64,000 nucleotides of DNA from Amborella trichopoda (lineage: Eukaryota; Streptophyta; Magnoliopsida; Amborellales; Amborellaceae). This document shows positions 1 through 11,870 of this stretch, one piece after another. The notes beneath the pieces were generated by a model. It saw only the letters and a program-made list of their open reading frames with translations. It ran no database searches and was not told the DNA's origin. How positions within the stretch are numbered: the stretch's first letter is position 1; each line of letters starts with the position of its first letter. The stretch spans positions 62,001 through 126,000 of the forward strand of contig NW_006494942.1 of the NCBI RefSeq assembly GCF_000471905.2, written 5' to 3'. The translations under genes were made by a program, and so were the position numbers.

Positions 1-690
1 TCAGAAGGTAACTCTTCCTCTTCTGATCTTTTAAGAACTACTCCGGCATCACCTTCTACGACCACCTTCTGTTTCTCCTGAATTGTTTTCTTTTTCTTCA
101 GAAATTGAGGCGGACGACTCCGGCTGCTTCGAGCTCATTGTCATTGCTTTTGATTGGGAGGTGACTCCGAATCTTGGGGAGGCACCCTACTATGGTGCCG
201 CGACTACTATGGTTGGGAGTTCCCCAGAAGTGCTTTCCCATTTTAATGAAAATCTAAATGAGTTGGAGAGCTAGCGGTTGGGAGCGATACATCATGAAGA
301 AGAAGCTGGCAGGCTAGCCTCTTTGGAAGAGTCAATCTTGCGTCGTTGCGAGAAAATAGATGCCTGCATTGAGAAGAAGGCCACAATAACTGGCCATCAA
401 AAGGATCTCAAGAAGGAGGCATAAGGAAACTTCAAGAGAATGATTGAAATTCAAGAGGAGATGGGAATACTGAGACAGGAATTCACGGGCCTCGAGACGG
501 AGATGGTTCAGAGGAAGGTCATGGAAGCCCCATTGGTCAAAGATTTGTCTAAACTTAATGGCACAATTGAGTTGGAAACTATGACGATGCAGAAGAGACT
601 CAAACGGTGGCGGAACAGAAGGAGCATATCCAGAGCACCGAGACTTCTCCTGTAGAGATCAATAAGATGATTGATCATTTCTGAACATGT
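1..690 (+). pseudogene. Antisense gene of element C, C-terminal part (PMD-like protein, coiled-coil end), broken
   Basis: Plus-strand frames around 83-274 and 300-655 encode an acidic stretch and then a Lys/Glu-rich helical stretch (ELETEMVQRKVMEAP, LSKLNGTIELETM) typical of a coiled coil. The segment GSSPEVLSHFNENLNELE matches GSAPEVLPYFDVIAIELEG in the antisense gene of element E, so the two are homologous. The gene runs opposite to C and converges on its protease frame. The recognisable PMD core would lie left of the window. The frame is fragmentary and should be read as a fossil. Confidence 0.55.
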
Positions 691-731
691 CATTTCCTTT
701 TGCTAGTACTTGTAAAAGTTTTTAACTGATG

Positions 732-737
732 AATAAA
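732..737 (+). promoter_or_regulatory. Poly(A) signal of the antisense gene of element C
   Basis: AATAAA lies about 75 bases past the last coding frame, in the context TGTAAAAG...CTGATGAATAAAGC. The same context, TGTAAAAA...TTGATGAATGAAGC, follows the antisense frame of element B (34233-34238). A related TTATGAATGAAAC follows that of E near 43930 on the minus strand. Conservation between elements makes it a likely 3' end of the antisense transcript. Confidence 0.5.
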
Positions 738-774
738 GCGCTTCTCTCGTTGGACTTTGCAACATGATTTCATT

Positions 775-1500
775 CTATTCTGAATGCCTCTTGACACTTT
801 TGTTGTCCCAAAAGGCTAATACCCTAGGGGCAGAGGGAGAAGACGCCTTTTCGAACAAAGAAGGAGTTTCTTGAGGGATGATGGTTGGGATAATAGAATG
901 AAGAGTACTTAGGGGTAAAATTCTGCCCTGTCTTTCTTCCTCCTTGAACATGTTTACTAACATCGTCCCAACATCCTCAACATCTTCATGAGACAAGGAC
1001 GCGGTCTTGCTCGCAGACTTGTGACCTTCATCATTCGGCTTCTGAGGCGATGCCAGATATGTGAAGTAATATTTAGCATTTTTATAGTGAGTTTCGACCA
1101 ATGGGAACAGTCTTTTGTTAGCATAGACTGTATGCTATCTCCCATCTCGGCTATACTTGAAACATTAGTGTAATGTTGATGGGACCACCCCCTAGTCATG
1201 GAGCCATGGCCGATAGGAAGTGTCAGTGTCGATTACATGAAATTGGGCATAATTGTTTAGCTCACTGATCTTAAAGCGAAGGCGTACTGTGCCCGTTGGC
1301 TTCTCTCCTGATTGGTTGAACCCTTGAACTATAATGTGGGTCGGGGTAAGACCTTCGGATCCCAACCCTAATCGAGGAAGGGTCCTCCTTGGATTAAGGT
1401 TGACTGCCGACCCTCCATCTAACATAATTTGGTTGGTGGGGGATGCATGTAATTCATCAGTAACAAAGAGAGGGCGATTATGAAACTTTCCCCTAGTTGC
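775..1500 (-). pseudogene. Protease (PR) domain and short tail of element C, broken
   Basis: Minus-strand frames at 1425-1192 show a retropepsin-like active-site segment LDGGSAVNL, then QGFNQSGEKPTGTVRLRFK and FHVIDTDTSY...RPWLHD, the usual order in plant Tat-lineage proteases. The adjoining frame (1199-775) holds a tail with SHEDVEDV and MFKEEERQGRILPL, found also in B and E. The tail ends by 775, earlier than in B and E, and meets the 3' end of the antisense gene. The role would have been cleavage of the Gag polyprotein. Several breaks are present. Confidence 0.8.
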
Positions 1501-2956
1501 AGATCATCCTCTGAAAAGGTGATTAGCATGCATCCCTGTAGAACTACCAAATCTACCTCAATGGGTTCTACTTCAGTTTTATACACTTCTGAGTTAGAGA
1601 GAGCTTGAACCAAAGCCATTCGGTAGTCTTTTGAGAGCATGAGGGCATCGTAGACATTGAGAAGAGTCGGAAGTTCCCATGGATGCCCTATCACATCATA
1701 TTTCACCTTTTCTTGATCAAGGCCTTGTGCTCCTAGTCCTGCCACTGATTTGGGTGGTATGTTGGGTTGAGGAGCAAGTTTGGGTAGAGAAGGTTTATTT
1801 TGGCTGGTTGGCCGACTTGATTGCACAACGGTGGTTTGAGTGATGGAATTTTGAGGTTTTGGAAGAGACTGAGTACATGGCATCAAAGGGGTCCTAAGGA
1901 ATTGGAGAACAGGTGTACTGTTTGAAGTATTAGGATTAGGAAGGAGCCCAGGGAGCTGTAAGATAGGCAGACTAGTCTTTGGGTTAGGGGGCAGTGGCGG
2001 ACTGGGGAACTTCAATGTGTGGTGGCTGCTGCAGTGTCTTCCCTAATCTAAGATTTATTTTCCCCATGGTGGATATTGCTCCTAAAATTTGCTCCATGTG
2101 GCATGCTCCTTTAGAATAGGATTTTTGCCCATCTAATTCTCTCAGTCTCTGCTCAAAGTCAGGCTCAGGGGCCAACTAGGTTTTCTTTGGCTTCAACTTC
2201 TTGTGCTTCTTTGAAGAAGGAGGCTTTGCCTTGGCGTTAGCTGTCAGGGCATTAGCAACTGTTAGGAATTCGACTGCCTATGCGAGGGTCTTTCTCAATC
2301 ATTTCAACTGCGTCCTGCTTATATTGATTCCTTCAAATTCTCGGTCGAGAGCCTCGAAGTCCGGACATATCAAGGTTGTATCTGCAGGGACGTAGAAGAG
2401 AGAGAATGAAAGTAGGAGTAGAAGGAGGATAAAGGGGGGGCTTTTAAGGTTGTTCCCCTCATTAGATCGATTTGGGCAACTTTTTACGTCATCACCAGGG
2501 TTGGACGGGTGCAGGGGGACTTTTCTTTCCCGTGCTTAGATCGTTGGGGAGTGCTTTTAACGTCGTCACCCTCATTGGATGTATGCTGAGTGGGAGATGG
2601 CACGGGGACGTCTTCTTGACAGGATGAAGAAGGAAAAAGGATTGTGCTGAGGGTGAAGTCCAGTAAAGCTGGCAGTGGAGGAAGGGGCTTGAGAAATTCC
2701 TGCTCAACTGTGGGTTGAGAGATCTTGTTTCTTCGGTGAGTAACCCTTGGTGCCCGTCTATTTCTGAGGTGATGTTTGATTCATCTGACTGGGCTGGTGA
2801 ACAGCCTTAGCTTGGCAAACTGCATCTTGCCTTAAAGACTTGAGTTTGCTTCGGCCGTGGTAGATTATCCATGGCTGGGGAATCGAGGGTTCCACAGGGT
2901 CTAAATCATAGATAAGAAGGTCCTTCTTTGGAAGATCTCGTTGCCCCAATGGAGAA
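1501..2956 (-). pseudogene. Gag-protease linker of element C, broken
   Basis: Minus-strand frames contain Pro/Gln-rich low-complexity sequence (about 2015-1800). Then comes a conserved pre-protease block including KYDVIGHPWELPTLLNVYDAL and SKDYRMALVQAL (1720-1600), which recurs in element B as SRDYRMALV. Further upstream, 2175-2080 carries PEPDFEQRLREL, matched in A at about 10450. About 2620-2440 holds the DLK/DVK-type repeats also seen in A and B. The start, 2956-2760, continues from gag. No enzyme domain is recognised; it is a disordered connector. Confidence 0.6.
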
Positions 2957-2961
2957 GTGAC
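2957..2961. repeat. Target-site duplication of element A, left copy (GTGAC)
   Basis: GTGAC directly precedes the TG of the 5' LTR of A and is repeated at 21805-21809 directly after the CA of its 3' LTR. Five bases is the normal size for Ty3/gypsy integration. It proves that the two outer LTRs belong to one insertion. Confidence 0.93.
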
Positions 2962-3679
2962 TGTTTGAACATATTTTCCATCTCCTTGGTCCCTACTAGG
3001 AAGTAGATCAATAAAGCCTACAAAACGGTGGAAAATTCTCGATAGTCTCAAAATGGCCCCAGAATTACTCAAGATCGTCATCAGCACTTCAAAAGACAAC
3101 CTGCCAAGTTTCATCACGATCAGATAGGTCTAAGGTACTGAACACAAAGAAACAGTTTTCAGAAGTTGGCCCCTAGCACCTTGAAACAGACCCTACAACT
3201 GGAGCTACATTGTTAGTGTCTTAAATCCCTATGAGACTACCGCCATTGGATTTGACAAGATTGAAAACCCTTATGGGCCAAGTTTTGGCTTGATCAGACA
3301 CTCCAGAACAAAGATGTAAGCAAAATATTGAAATAGGAGAGGTCGCACACTATTCCTGTATAACGTCACTGTACCAAAACACCATTAAAGGTGGCTGCTT
3401 TTACAGTCACTGGCAGCCACTTTTTGAGCTCATAATTCACTCCCAAATTTGGTGAGCATATTTGTCTCATCAAGATGAACAATTCGATAAGTGGCACGTC
3501 CCGAGACGGTATCCGAGCATGGAGAAAAGCTAGAGAGAAGTTGTCGATCCGTGAAGAAGTTACAGAAAATTCAACAGCGACACGTCTCGCTCGATAAACT
3601 AAATCACGACGCTCTCACAACGGATCGACACAAAACCAATTCCATTGTGTGCGTAAGGTTCAAGGATATCATTGGACTA

Positions 3680-4770
3680 AACCACATACATGATGGATGG
3701 TCAGGTTTCATGCACAAGCCGACTAAGTTACTAAAATTTCGGCCACTGGATTCTAGATTCTAGATTCTGGTCAAAACTCAAAAGTTACAAAATCTTTGTT
3801 CGGGCTCCAAATCACGTTCTGATTGTTGCCACGTGATTGTAATGACATGCTTAGTGCGTTACGATGAAGAAATCATAGAAAAACATTAAGGAAAGACCAC
3901 ACTATTGATTCGAAGTTTCCAAGATTCAAACAAATTTCAGGTCTCGTGATCATGACTCAAAAACATGATTCGTGGCTCGAAGTTGGTATCAAAACAATCG
4001 CCATGTCAAGCCCTACAAGAAAAGAACAATCTTTCGATCAAACAGGCGTCAGAACAACCCCAGGTCAGCCACGAAGGATCATGCAAGTTCTCAGGCAGCC
4101 ACAGGGACTGTTCTGGAATCCACACATTGTTAGGCAGGGGCAAAACAATCCTTTTACACTCATTTTTAGAATTTATTTTAATTCAATTAAATCTTAATTT
4201 TCAGCAATTAGGTATAATTTTGATCAATCCAACCATGTTTGGGCACCACGTGCATGATGGACGGTCAGATTTAATGCACGAAGCCGTCTAAATTACTGAA
4301 ATTCCTGCCGTTGGATTTCAGATCCGGCTAAAACACAAAAGTTACGAAAACTTCGTTCGGGCTCCAAATCACGTTCCGATTGTTGCCATGCGATCGTAAT
4401 GAGATTCTTAGTGCGTTACGAAGAATAAATCACAGAAAAAATTAAGGAAAGACCGCACTATCGATCTGAAGTTTCCAAGGTTCAAACAAATTTCAAGTCT
4501 CGTGATCATGACTCAAAAACATGATTCATGGCTCAAAGTTGGCATCAAGACAATCTCCATGTCAAGCCCTACAAGAAAACAATAATCTTTTGATCAAACA
4601 AGCATCAGAACAACCCTAGGTCAGCCACAGGGACTGTTTTGAAATTTCAGATATTTGTTAAGCAGGGGCAAAACAGTCCTTTTGCACCCATTTTTAGAAT
4701 TTTTTTTATTCAATTAAATCTTAATTTTCAGTAATTAGGTCTAATTTTGATCAATCCACCCATGTTTGGG
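3680..4770 (+). repeat. Tandem duplication of about 530-560 bp within the U3 of the 5' LTR of A
   Basis: Copy 1 (about 3680-4242) and copy 2 (about 4243-4770) share landmarks: CATGATGGA(T/C)GGTCAG at 3689 and 4252, GTTCGGGCTCCAAATCACGTT at 3799 and 4355, and CATGTTTGGGCA at 4233 and 4761. The 3' LTR has this segment once (about 19740-20265), so the duplication occurred after integration or the second copy was lost there. Only copy 2 is followed by the TATA box. Confidence 0.85.
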
Positions 4771-4778
4771 CATAACTC

Positions 4779-4788
4779 TATATAAATA
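4779..4788 (+). promoter_or_regulatory. TATA box of the 5' LTR of A
   Basis: TATATAAATA in the context CCACCCATGTTTGGGCA...CTCTATATAAATAGG. The block CCACCCATGTTTGGG with a TATA about 12 bases downstream is conserved in every long LTR here, so it is the likely sense core promoter. Confidence 0.8.
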
Positions 4789-4949
4789 GGCACTACCTCA
4801 TTGTAAAAAACACGCCCACCGTAACAAAGAACCTCGGCCTTCAGTTGATGCTTGAGAAGATTGACTAGAAATTTCGATTCCTTGATTGAGCCTGTGAGTA
4901 CGTCTTGGAGAGAGAGAGAAGAGAATGAAGAAAAGGGCAGGTACCCTTC

Positions 4950-5145
4950 GAGCAGGAAACTTTCTCTCTCCTCCCCTCTCTCTTTTTCTTTCTTCTCTCT
5001 TTCTCAATCTTATTCTCTCTCATTCTCTCTCTTCTCCCTCTCTCTTTCTCTCTCTTTTTTCTCTTTCTTCTCTCTTTCTCTTTTTCCTTTCTCTCTTTTT
5101 TCTCTCTCTTCTTTCTCTCTCTTCTTCTCCCTCTTCATCTACCAG
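4950..5145 (+). repeat. CT-rich tract in the 5' LTR of A
   Basis: About 195 bases of degenerate (CT)n/(CTTT)n pyrimidine sequence just after the likely transcription start. The 3' LTR has the same tract at about 20460-20620, and the LTR of C has it as purines on the plus strand. Ser/Leu/Phe-rich frames across it are composition artefacts. Confidence 0.85.
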
Positions 5146-5715
5146 TCGGTGAGACCTAACGTCGGTTGCTTTTCTCTCTTTTCCTCTATTGGTGGGCGAG
5201 ACCTAGTGCTGATTGGTCTTCTCTCTTTGTCTATCAATCGACGAGACTTAGCATCGGTTGATTTCCTCTCTCTTCCTATGGGAATCGGTGAGACTTAGCA
5301 CTGATTGGTCTCCTCTCTCTTTGTCTATCAATCGGTTAGACCTAACATCAGTTGGTTTTCTCTCTCTTTTTCTACCAGTTGGTGAGGCCTAGTGTCAGTT
5401 GTCCTTTCTCTCTCTACTAGTCGACGAGGCCTAGCGCTGATTGGTATTCTATCTCGTCTTCTACCAGTCGGTGAAGCCTATTGCCGATTGTCTTTTTTCT
5501 CTCTACCAGTCGGCTAGGCTTAGCACCGGTTGGTCTTCTTTCTCTTCTTCTACCGGTCAGCAAGGCTTAGCATTAATTGTCTTTTCTCTCTCTATTAGTC
5601 AGCGAGGCCTAGCATCGATTGGTCTTCTCCCTCTTCTTCTATCAGCCTGTGAGACCTAGCGTCAACTGATTTTTCCTCTCTTCTTCTATCAGTTGGCGAG
5701 ACTAAGCGCCAGTTA
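5146..5715 (+). repeat. 45-48-bp tandem array in the 5' LTR of A
   Basis: About 12-13 degenerate copies of a unit with core CCAGTCGGTGAGGCCTAGC followed by GGTTGGTCTTCTCTCT. Unit starts (GAGAC/GAGGC) fall near 5151, 5198, 5243, 5289, 5338, 5385, 5426, 5472, 5516, 5561, 5607, 5650 and 5696. The 3' LTR has a shorter version (about 20630-21060), and C has it inverted. Confidence 0.85.
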
Positions 5716-6455
5716 TCTCCCTTCCTCTCTTCCTTCTTCTCTCTCGTTCCGTCTATCCCCTTCATTCCTCAGCTGCTTTCTAGATCGATCAAGAGGGATT
5801 GGGGTTAGCATCTCATGCCAGTCCTGTCGTCTAGCCGTAATGTTGTTGCATCAGGTTCGCTTGGTCCGCTTTACTGGCACGACAGACTGACCATCATTCC
5901 TAGCTAGTCGATATCGACAATAACGTCTCGCAGTGATCTTGTGAGCCAATCTCAGTTACCGAGCCCATTTCGCCACCACGTTATGTCAATTGTCTGCTAG
6001 CCTATTCATTGCCCTGACCTTCTCGCTTGGTCGAATCCTTCTTCCCCCCTATTTTTCTTTCTTTTTTTTGTATACGCATGCTTCCATACATTCATAAAAG
6101 AGGAAAAGTGTGAGGCTTGACCCACTTGTCCCGTAACCTTTGCCATATATGTGTGTGATTGCAGAAAGCAGAAAATAAGAAGAATACGAGCCAAGGGAGG
6201 CAATTTCGAACCAGTTTAATTACTGGGGGACTTGCTTCGTGATCTAAGAGGGTGCCCACGTGAATCTACTGGAGTAAGTCTCGAACCCACTTTTTAAATT
6301 CCACTCTCACCGGTTGGTAACACCTACCCCCATTTTCGAACGAGGTTCCCAAGAGAGTGATCTCACGAATGTCTCGGGTCTTCTCCGAAACCCAAGATAC
6401 GAGCTGCATGATGCCCCAAGGATTTGGAGGGCGAGATCGAGGCACCTAACTAACT

Positions 6456-6473
6456 TGGCGACTCCACTAGGGA
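6456..6473 (+). other. Primer-binding site of A (tRNA-Arg type)
   Basis: TGGCGACTCCACTAGGGA starts three bases after the LTR end. It differs by one base from the form in element C (TGGCGACTCCACTGGGGA). Ogre elements are described as using a tRNA-Arg primer; the match here is by recall, not by search. Confidence 0.85.
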
Positions 6474-8342
6474 CTTACTACCCCTTAGTTAGATCGTTCT
6501 TATTTGGCTAGATCCTTCTTTATATGCGTTCATCATCTTTTCACATTCACTTATGGCTGCTGGGTTCTATAACCCATTCATTCGGATCGGGGATTTTCTT
6601 ATCCCCTTATTCGAGAGTGTTCCTAGGGAACAAGGTCCTTCGACTTCGTTTCTGACCATCCTCTTGAGCAAAGACCCCTTGTCTAGCTCCCAAGTCTTAT
6701 CCTGGACTGGTGTGAGGAGGGACTTGAAGGTCCCTCACTCCCCATCTCTTCACTCTGGTGGAAATTCCACTAAGGCACCTTGCATGGGCTACACTTATGT
6801 TGCCCTACACAGCATGCACCCAGCCACCGGCAAGTCACTTACCGGTCATGTTTCTGAGGTACGCCAGAAGGCTACTCAGTCCCTTTATGCAAAGTGCAAG
6901 TGAGTTTCCATTGCTTCTGTGGGTCGCCATAAGGCTACCCCCCACATTCCTACACCAGGGGTCTCTATCCCCAGAGGCTCAACACAAAGAGGCGAAAACC
7001 CCACGGTCTCCACCCCTTACACACACCACAAGACTCGTGGGTCACCCACTAAAGTCACACTTCGGGGCAACCCTCTTGTTACCTCTAGCTTGTGTCCAGG
7101 AATGACACGCCACTCATGTGCATCTCACTACTCGAGGCAATGCCATTATTGCGCCAAACCGAGTGCACAGGAGACGACCTTCTCGTCCTCCTCCTATGGA
7201 CACACAAGCACACCCTGTAAGGGGCAGGCTTGCACCTGTTCTCTTACAGACACCTGCTCATAGTTCTTGGCCTCTTAAGGCCAGCTCACCTGCACGAGCT
7301 CGGGTGGACCCCCAGGTCCCTCAAGATCCTTCTTCAAGGAGCACACATGTGTTGCCATCTCAAGCCTTCCCTCGTCCTCGACTCAGGCCTCCTCATGAGT
7401 CAACCCTGCGCCCTCTCACTCCTTCTTCATTGAGCAAGCACCTTCAGCCTTGGTACTCGAAGGTTTCCTCAAGAGTATCATCCTGAACCAGCCTCAACAC
7501 TTTGGTCATGTCTCTGAAGCTCATAAGAGAGCTCGATGCATGGACTTCATAGAAGATCTAGTCCTTCATCCTCCCCGACCCAAGATGACTCCAGTTCTTG
7601 GCCCTCATCCTTTGCCACACCTGATGGAGACAGCTCTCTCCTGTGCAAGAAGAGTTGACCAACTGCGACTTAGATAGCAGTTTTGGCAAGAGGTCCATCA
7701 AAACCTCAAGGCTAAATGCAATAGAGGTCTGCAAATTTTGACTAGGGAGGTGACCAAGGCAGTCAAAACAACTAATTTTGACGGCCCTCTTCACCTGAAT
7801 CCCTTCTACCCCCATCAGACGATGAAGCCTGAAGAAGAGCTCTATGAGCCCTGTGCTGTCGTTACTGTCGCAGAAGAAGACCCACTCACTCAACAACAAT
7901 GGTCCCAAACGTGAGAACCGGTCTAAGCGCGATCTGTGTACAAAAGTCGAGTTCAGTCAGGGCATGTTGACCCCTTATTGACTGTCCTACCGTGTCCAAC
8001 CCGTCAAGCTCGCAAACCTTCTATCACCACTAACGTTGACCTCCCTAGAGAAACGGTCAGCGTAATGGGCATAAGCGAGTTTAATGATGCGTAGGAGGAT
8101 CGCATGAATAGTTTGAGGTTATGGTGCGCGTGATGATGAAAAAGGTCGATCGTATTGATGCTGCATGCTAGTAGACTGACCATGAGGTCAATTCCCATCA
8201 CTCTGATGGTATACCTCCACAGCAGCATCCTCCATCTACCTCGCAGGACAATTCTGTCCCTCATCCAGTCTCTCAGTATGATATTGACGCTATGGTCACC
8301 CATAGCCTAAGGAACCGACAAAATCCAGGCATATAGGGGGCG
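6474..8342 (+). pseudogene. 5' leader and N-terminal Gag-extension frames of A, broken
   Basis: A frame opening at 6553 reads GFYNPFIRIGDFLIPLFES and then PREQGPSTSFLTILLSKDP. The same peptide (GFYKPFIEIKDFLIPVFES) stands at the same place in C (24938), and a related NPFIQVGDFLIPT stands in B. This is therefore a conserved coding start about 80-100 bases after the PBS. The rest (6900-8340) is Pro/Ser/His-rich, low-complexity and in several frames. It may be the upstream ORF known from Ogre or an N-terminal extension of Gag; I cannot tell which. No known domain. Confidence 0.55.
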
Positions 8343-9665
8343 ATGCCTTATCAAAGAACATACCCCTCCTATATTGATCTAGTCACGTTCCCCTCAGACT
8401 ATAAGAAAGGGAAGTTTCCTCTGTTCAGTGGAACGACCTCCCCAAACCAGTATATCGCCCACTTCCAAGTAGCATGTCAGGAAACTACAGCTAATGGGAG
8501 ACTTCTTCTCCGTCAGTTCATCGAGACCCTTGATGGCCCGACATTTCAATGGTATGCCCAACTTCCTCCAAACTCGGTGCATACAAGGGAGGAGATGGAG
8601 AAACTGTTCTATCAATGCTTCTATGAGGTCAAGAGAGAGGTTCAAACCATCGAGCTTCTCACCCTGACTCAAGACCCTGATGAGCTTATAGATCAGTTCT
8701 TATCAAGATGGAGAAACTTGGCTTCCCGCCATCCTAATCCTATGCCTGAGAAGGAAGCAGTCCAAACTTGCGTGCTGAATATGTGACCTGAAATCGCTCT
8801 ACATGTCGAGGCTTCCAATCTGACCTCCATGTCAGAATTGATCTCTAAATCAGTTCACATAAAAAGTTTGTCACGCCATCATGGTGCGACACGACAGCCA
8901 TCTTCAAGTTTAGCAAGTAATTGGGGCAATGGTGGCTCTCGGAATAACACACGGGGCAGCCAACAAAAAGGGGTAATCAGCACAGCCATGATGGTCACTG
9001 ATTCAAATAAGGCTTCCCCCAAACTTTGAACCTCTCTAAAGGGGTAACCGCGGCAACAGTAACACCCCAGGATGACAAGCAACAACCATCGTACAATAGG
9101 ATCAGAATGATTATCTATCCAGACATAGGATTACGGTCTATCCCTTCGAGAAGGAATGGGTCCTGCATTGTTCCAGTTATTATTGGGGCAGAATATGATG
9201 CAACTTCCAGAAACAAAGTTCGTCGAGCAATCTGGCCTTGACGATCAGGCAAATTATTTTGCTTACCATTGGAGGATTAATCATCCTACGAGTGACTGCT
9301 ACACGTTGAAGGAAATCATTGAGGCCCTAATTCAGAAGGGTCAGATAAAGGTTGAAGACTTAAAGAAGGCCTTCGGGGCAGCTGACACCTCCCATGTTGT
9401 AACCATCTAGGAGGAGGATGAAGTGCTTGAAATTCTCTTCATTATAATGCTTCAGGAAGGCATAATCACCCCAAAGCAGACATGGCAACCCCTTCACCTT
9501 GTTAAGGGGACTGAAGATCGTTGGTGTCTATACTATCAGATAAGAGGTCATTGCTTGTCAGAATGCACAACTTTCCTTGACATATTCATAAAGAAGATGC
9601 GGGAGTATCAAGAGTTCTACAATCTTCCCGTAAGTGATCCTCAAATCATATCCTCATCGGAGTAA
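8343..9665 (+). pseudogene. Gag of element A (capsid and two CHHC-type zinc knuckles), broken
   Basis: It starts near MPYQRTYPSYIDLVTFPSDY, the usual plant Gag entry motif. The capsid part follows (FPLFSGTTSPNQYIAHFQ, FIETLDGPTFQWYAQLP, FLSRWRNLASRHPNP; 8400-8850) and then a polar Asn/Ser/Gly segment. Two zinc-knuckle-like motifs of the C-X2-H-X4-H-X4-C kind lie at about 9255-9300 (YHWRINHPTSDC) and 9525-9565 (CLYYQIRGHCLSEC). The His at the second position, instead of the usual Cys, is typical of Tat-lineage Gag as I recall it. The role was the virus-like particle shell and RNA binding. Several breaks. Confidence 0.85.
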
Positions 9666-11000
9666 GAAGATCTCACAAGGCAGGACCTTCCCAATCAATG
9701 ACTCAGACCCTGCGGAATCCTCAAATTCTCAGCCATAGATGATCTACCATGGCCGAAGTAGAATCAAGTCTTTGAGGCGAGAAGCAGTTCATTAAGCTAA
9801 GGTTGTTTGCCAGCCTAGTGAGACGAATCACACATGACCTCTGAAAACTAGAAAACGATGGGCACCAAGGGCTACTCGCCGAAGAAACAAGACCTCTCAA
9901 CCCATAGTCGAGCAGGAATATCTCAGGCCCCTTCCTCTGTTGCAAACTTTGCTAGACTTCATCCACGACACGATCCTTTTTCCTTCTTCATCCTGTCTAG
10001 AAGACGTCCCCGTGACATCTTTCACTCAGCAAACGTCTGATGAGGGTGACGATGTTAAAAGCACTCCCCAACAGTCTAAGCAAGGGAAAGACCTAAAAGA
10101 TCCCCTGCACCTGTCCAATCTTGGTAATGACGTAAAAAGCTGCCTAGATCGGTCTGATGAGGGGAACGACCTTAAAAGTCCCCCACTTTTCAACCCTTCT
10201 CCACCTTCTTCCCCTGCTTCTCATTCTCTTATGTCTTATGCAGATACGACCTTGATGTGCCCAGACGTCGAGGCTCTTGATCGGGAATTCGTAGGTATCA
10301 ATATAAGCAGGATGCAACGGAAGCGATTGAGAAAGACCTTGGCACAGGCAGCAGGATTCTTAATAGTTGCTGACGCCCAGGCAGCTAAAGACAAGGCAGA
10401 GCCACCTTCATCAAAGAAGCGCAAGAAGTCAAAGCCCTAATGGCCCCCTGAGCCTGACTTTGAGCAGAGATTGAGAGAATCAAGAGGACAAAGCTTCTAT
10501 TCTCAGGAGGTTTGCCACATGATACAAGTCTGTGAAGAACCGATTGGCTTGGAGAAAACACTCCAAGCATCCGTACAAATACCATATGGTTCGTGCGAAG
10601 ACACTCTTCACATCATCATCGTTGAACCTCAATTCCCTTATAACGTTCAAAACAAGCCTCTCCAACGTGACGTGTTCATCATGTTTGAGGTTGACCTTTC
10701 CATCACTTGATTTGAGAAAGGTGCAGAAATTATGACCCACTCTGGACCTCTATCAGAGGTAGTAATGTCAGGATCATGGGTCTCTGTACTTGAGGTTGAT
10801 CAAAAAATCTCTGAGAACAATGATGAAGAACTACAAGAGACTCCAGAAGAGTGGGAAGAAGGTGGTCAGGACACAGCTGACGAACTTGAGGAAATAAATC
10901 TTAGAGATGTAGTGGATCCCAGACCCACTTTCATTTCAGCAAATATGTCTCCAAGAGAAAAAGAAGATTCCACCATCTTCTTGAAAGAAAACTGAGAAGT
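9666..11000 (+). pseudogene. Gag-RT linker of A with DLK/DVK repeats, broken
   Basis: A plus frame at 9940-10440 contains four 14-16-residue repeats (DEGDDVKSTPQQSKQ, GKDLKDPLHLSNL, GNDVKSCLDRS, DEGNDLKSPP; about 10030-10190). It then continues to a Lys-rich end (SSKKRKKSKP). PEPDFEQRLRES follows at 10455. The last part, 10741-10995, is acidic and ends with DPRPTFISANMSPREKED, the stretch that precedes RT in Tat-lineage elements. No protease is recognised here, unlike in B, C and E. Confidence 0.6.
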
Positions 11001-11870
11001 CTTTCCTTGGGACTATCATGAGATGCCTGGGTTAGACCCTCAAGTAGCAGTTCACCATCTCGACATCGATCCAACTAACAAACCAGTAAAACAGAAGTCG
11101 AGAAGGTTCAGGCCTGACCTCGAAATGCAGATAGACACCGAGATAATGAAATTCAGACAAACAGGTTTCATCCGTGAAGTCAAATACCCGAAATGGCTAG
11201 CAAATGTCGTTCCGGTCAAGAAAAAGAATGGTCAAATCAGAGTGTGTATTGACTTTCGCGATTTGAACACCGCTAGTCCTAAGGATTACTTCCCATTGCT
11301 ATTCACCACGATGCTCATCGACTTTACAGTTCATTGCTAGATCATTTCATTCATGGATGGATACTCTGGGTATAATCAAATAAGGATGGCACCTGGAGAT
11401 GAAGAGGCCACTGCATTCTTAACTCCAAAAGGGGTCTTCTGTTACACAATGATGCCTTTGGGATGAAAGAATGCTAGGGCCACATATCAGAGAGCAATGA
11501 CGACCATTTTCAAAGACATGATAAACAAAGAGGTGGAGTGTTATGTAGATGACTTGGTGGTAAAATCTGAAGAGAAGGATTCTCACATGAAGGATCTTGA
11601 AAAAGTATTTGAGCGACTACATCTTCATCAACTTAAAATGAACCCATTGAAATGCGTTTTTGGCGTGTGCTCCGAAAAATTCTTGGGGTTCATCGTCAGA
11701 CGTCGAGGGCTTGAAGTTGAGCCAGTTAAGATCAAGGCAATCCAAGAAATGCCATCACCCACTACACTTCTAGAACTGTGCTCTCTTCAAGGGCAATTGG
11801 CATACATTCGCAAGTTCATCTCAAACCTCTCAGGTCATTATAAACAATTTGCACATATGCTAAGGAAAGA
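11001..11870 (+). pseudogene. Reverse transcriptase of A, broken
   Basis: It begins with FPWDYHEMPGLDPQVAVHHL and KPVKQKSRRF, the classic Tat-lineage RT entry. PVKKKNGQIRVCIDFRDLN and MDGYSGYNQI follow, then the catalytic-box segment CYVDDLVVKS (about 11540-11570) and FGVCSEKFLGFIV. The role was copying of genomic RNA into DNA. More than one break is present and the enzyme is dead. Confidence 0.93.

Larger units (their letters stand above)
2962..6452 (+). repeat. 5' LTR of element A
   Basis: The 3,491-bp LTR starts TGTTTGAAC and ends CACCTAACTA, where the 3' copy ends CACCTAACCA. U3 covers 2962 to about 4778 and includes a tandem duplication absent from the 3' LTR. A TATA box lies at 4779. 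The middle is a CT-rich tract and a 45-48-bp tandem array. The last 450 bp (about 6000-6452) are conserved in elements B, C and D. It is longer than the 3' LTR (2,807 bp), chiefly because of the U3 duplication and more array copies. Confidence 0.92.

Noticed and set aside
4852-5298. 148-codon Ser/Leu/Phe-rich frame
   Set aside because: It runs through the CT tract and 45-48-bp array of an LTR; composition alone keeps it open and the 3' LTR does not keep it.
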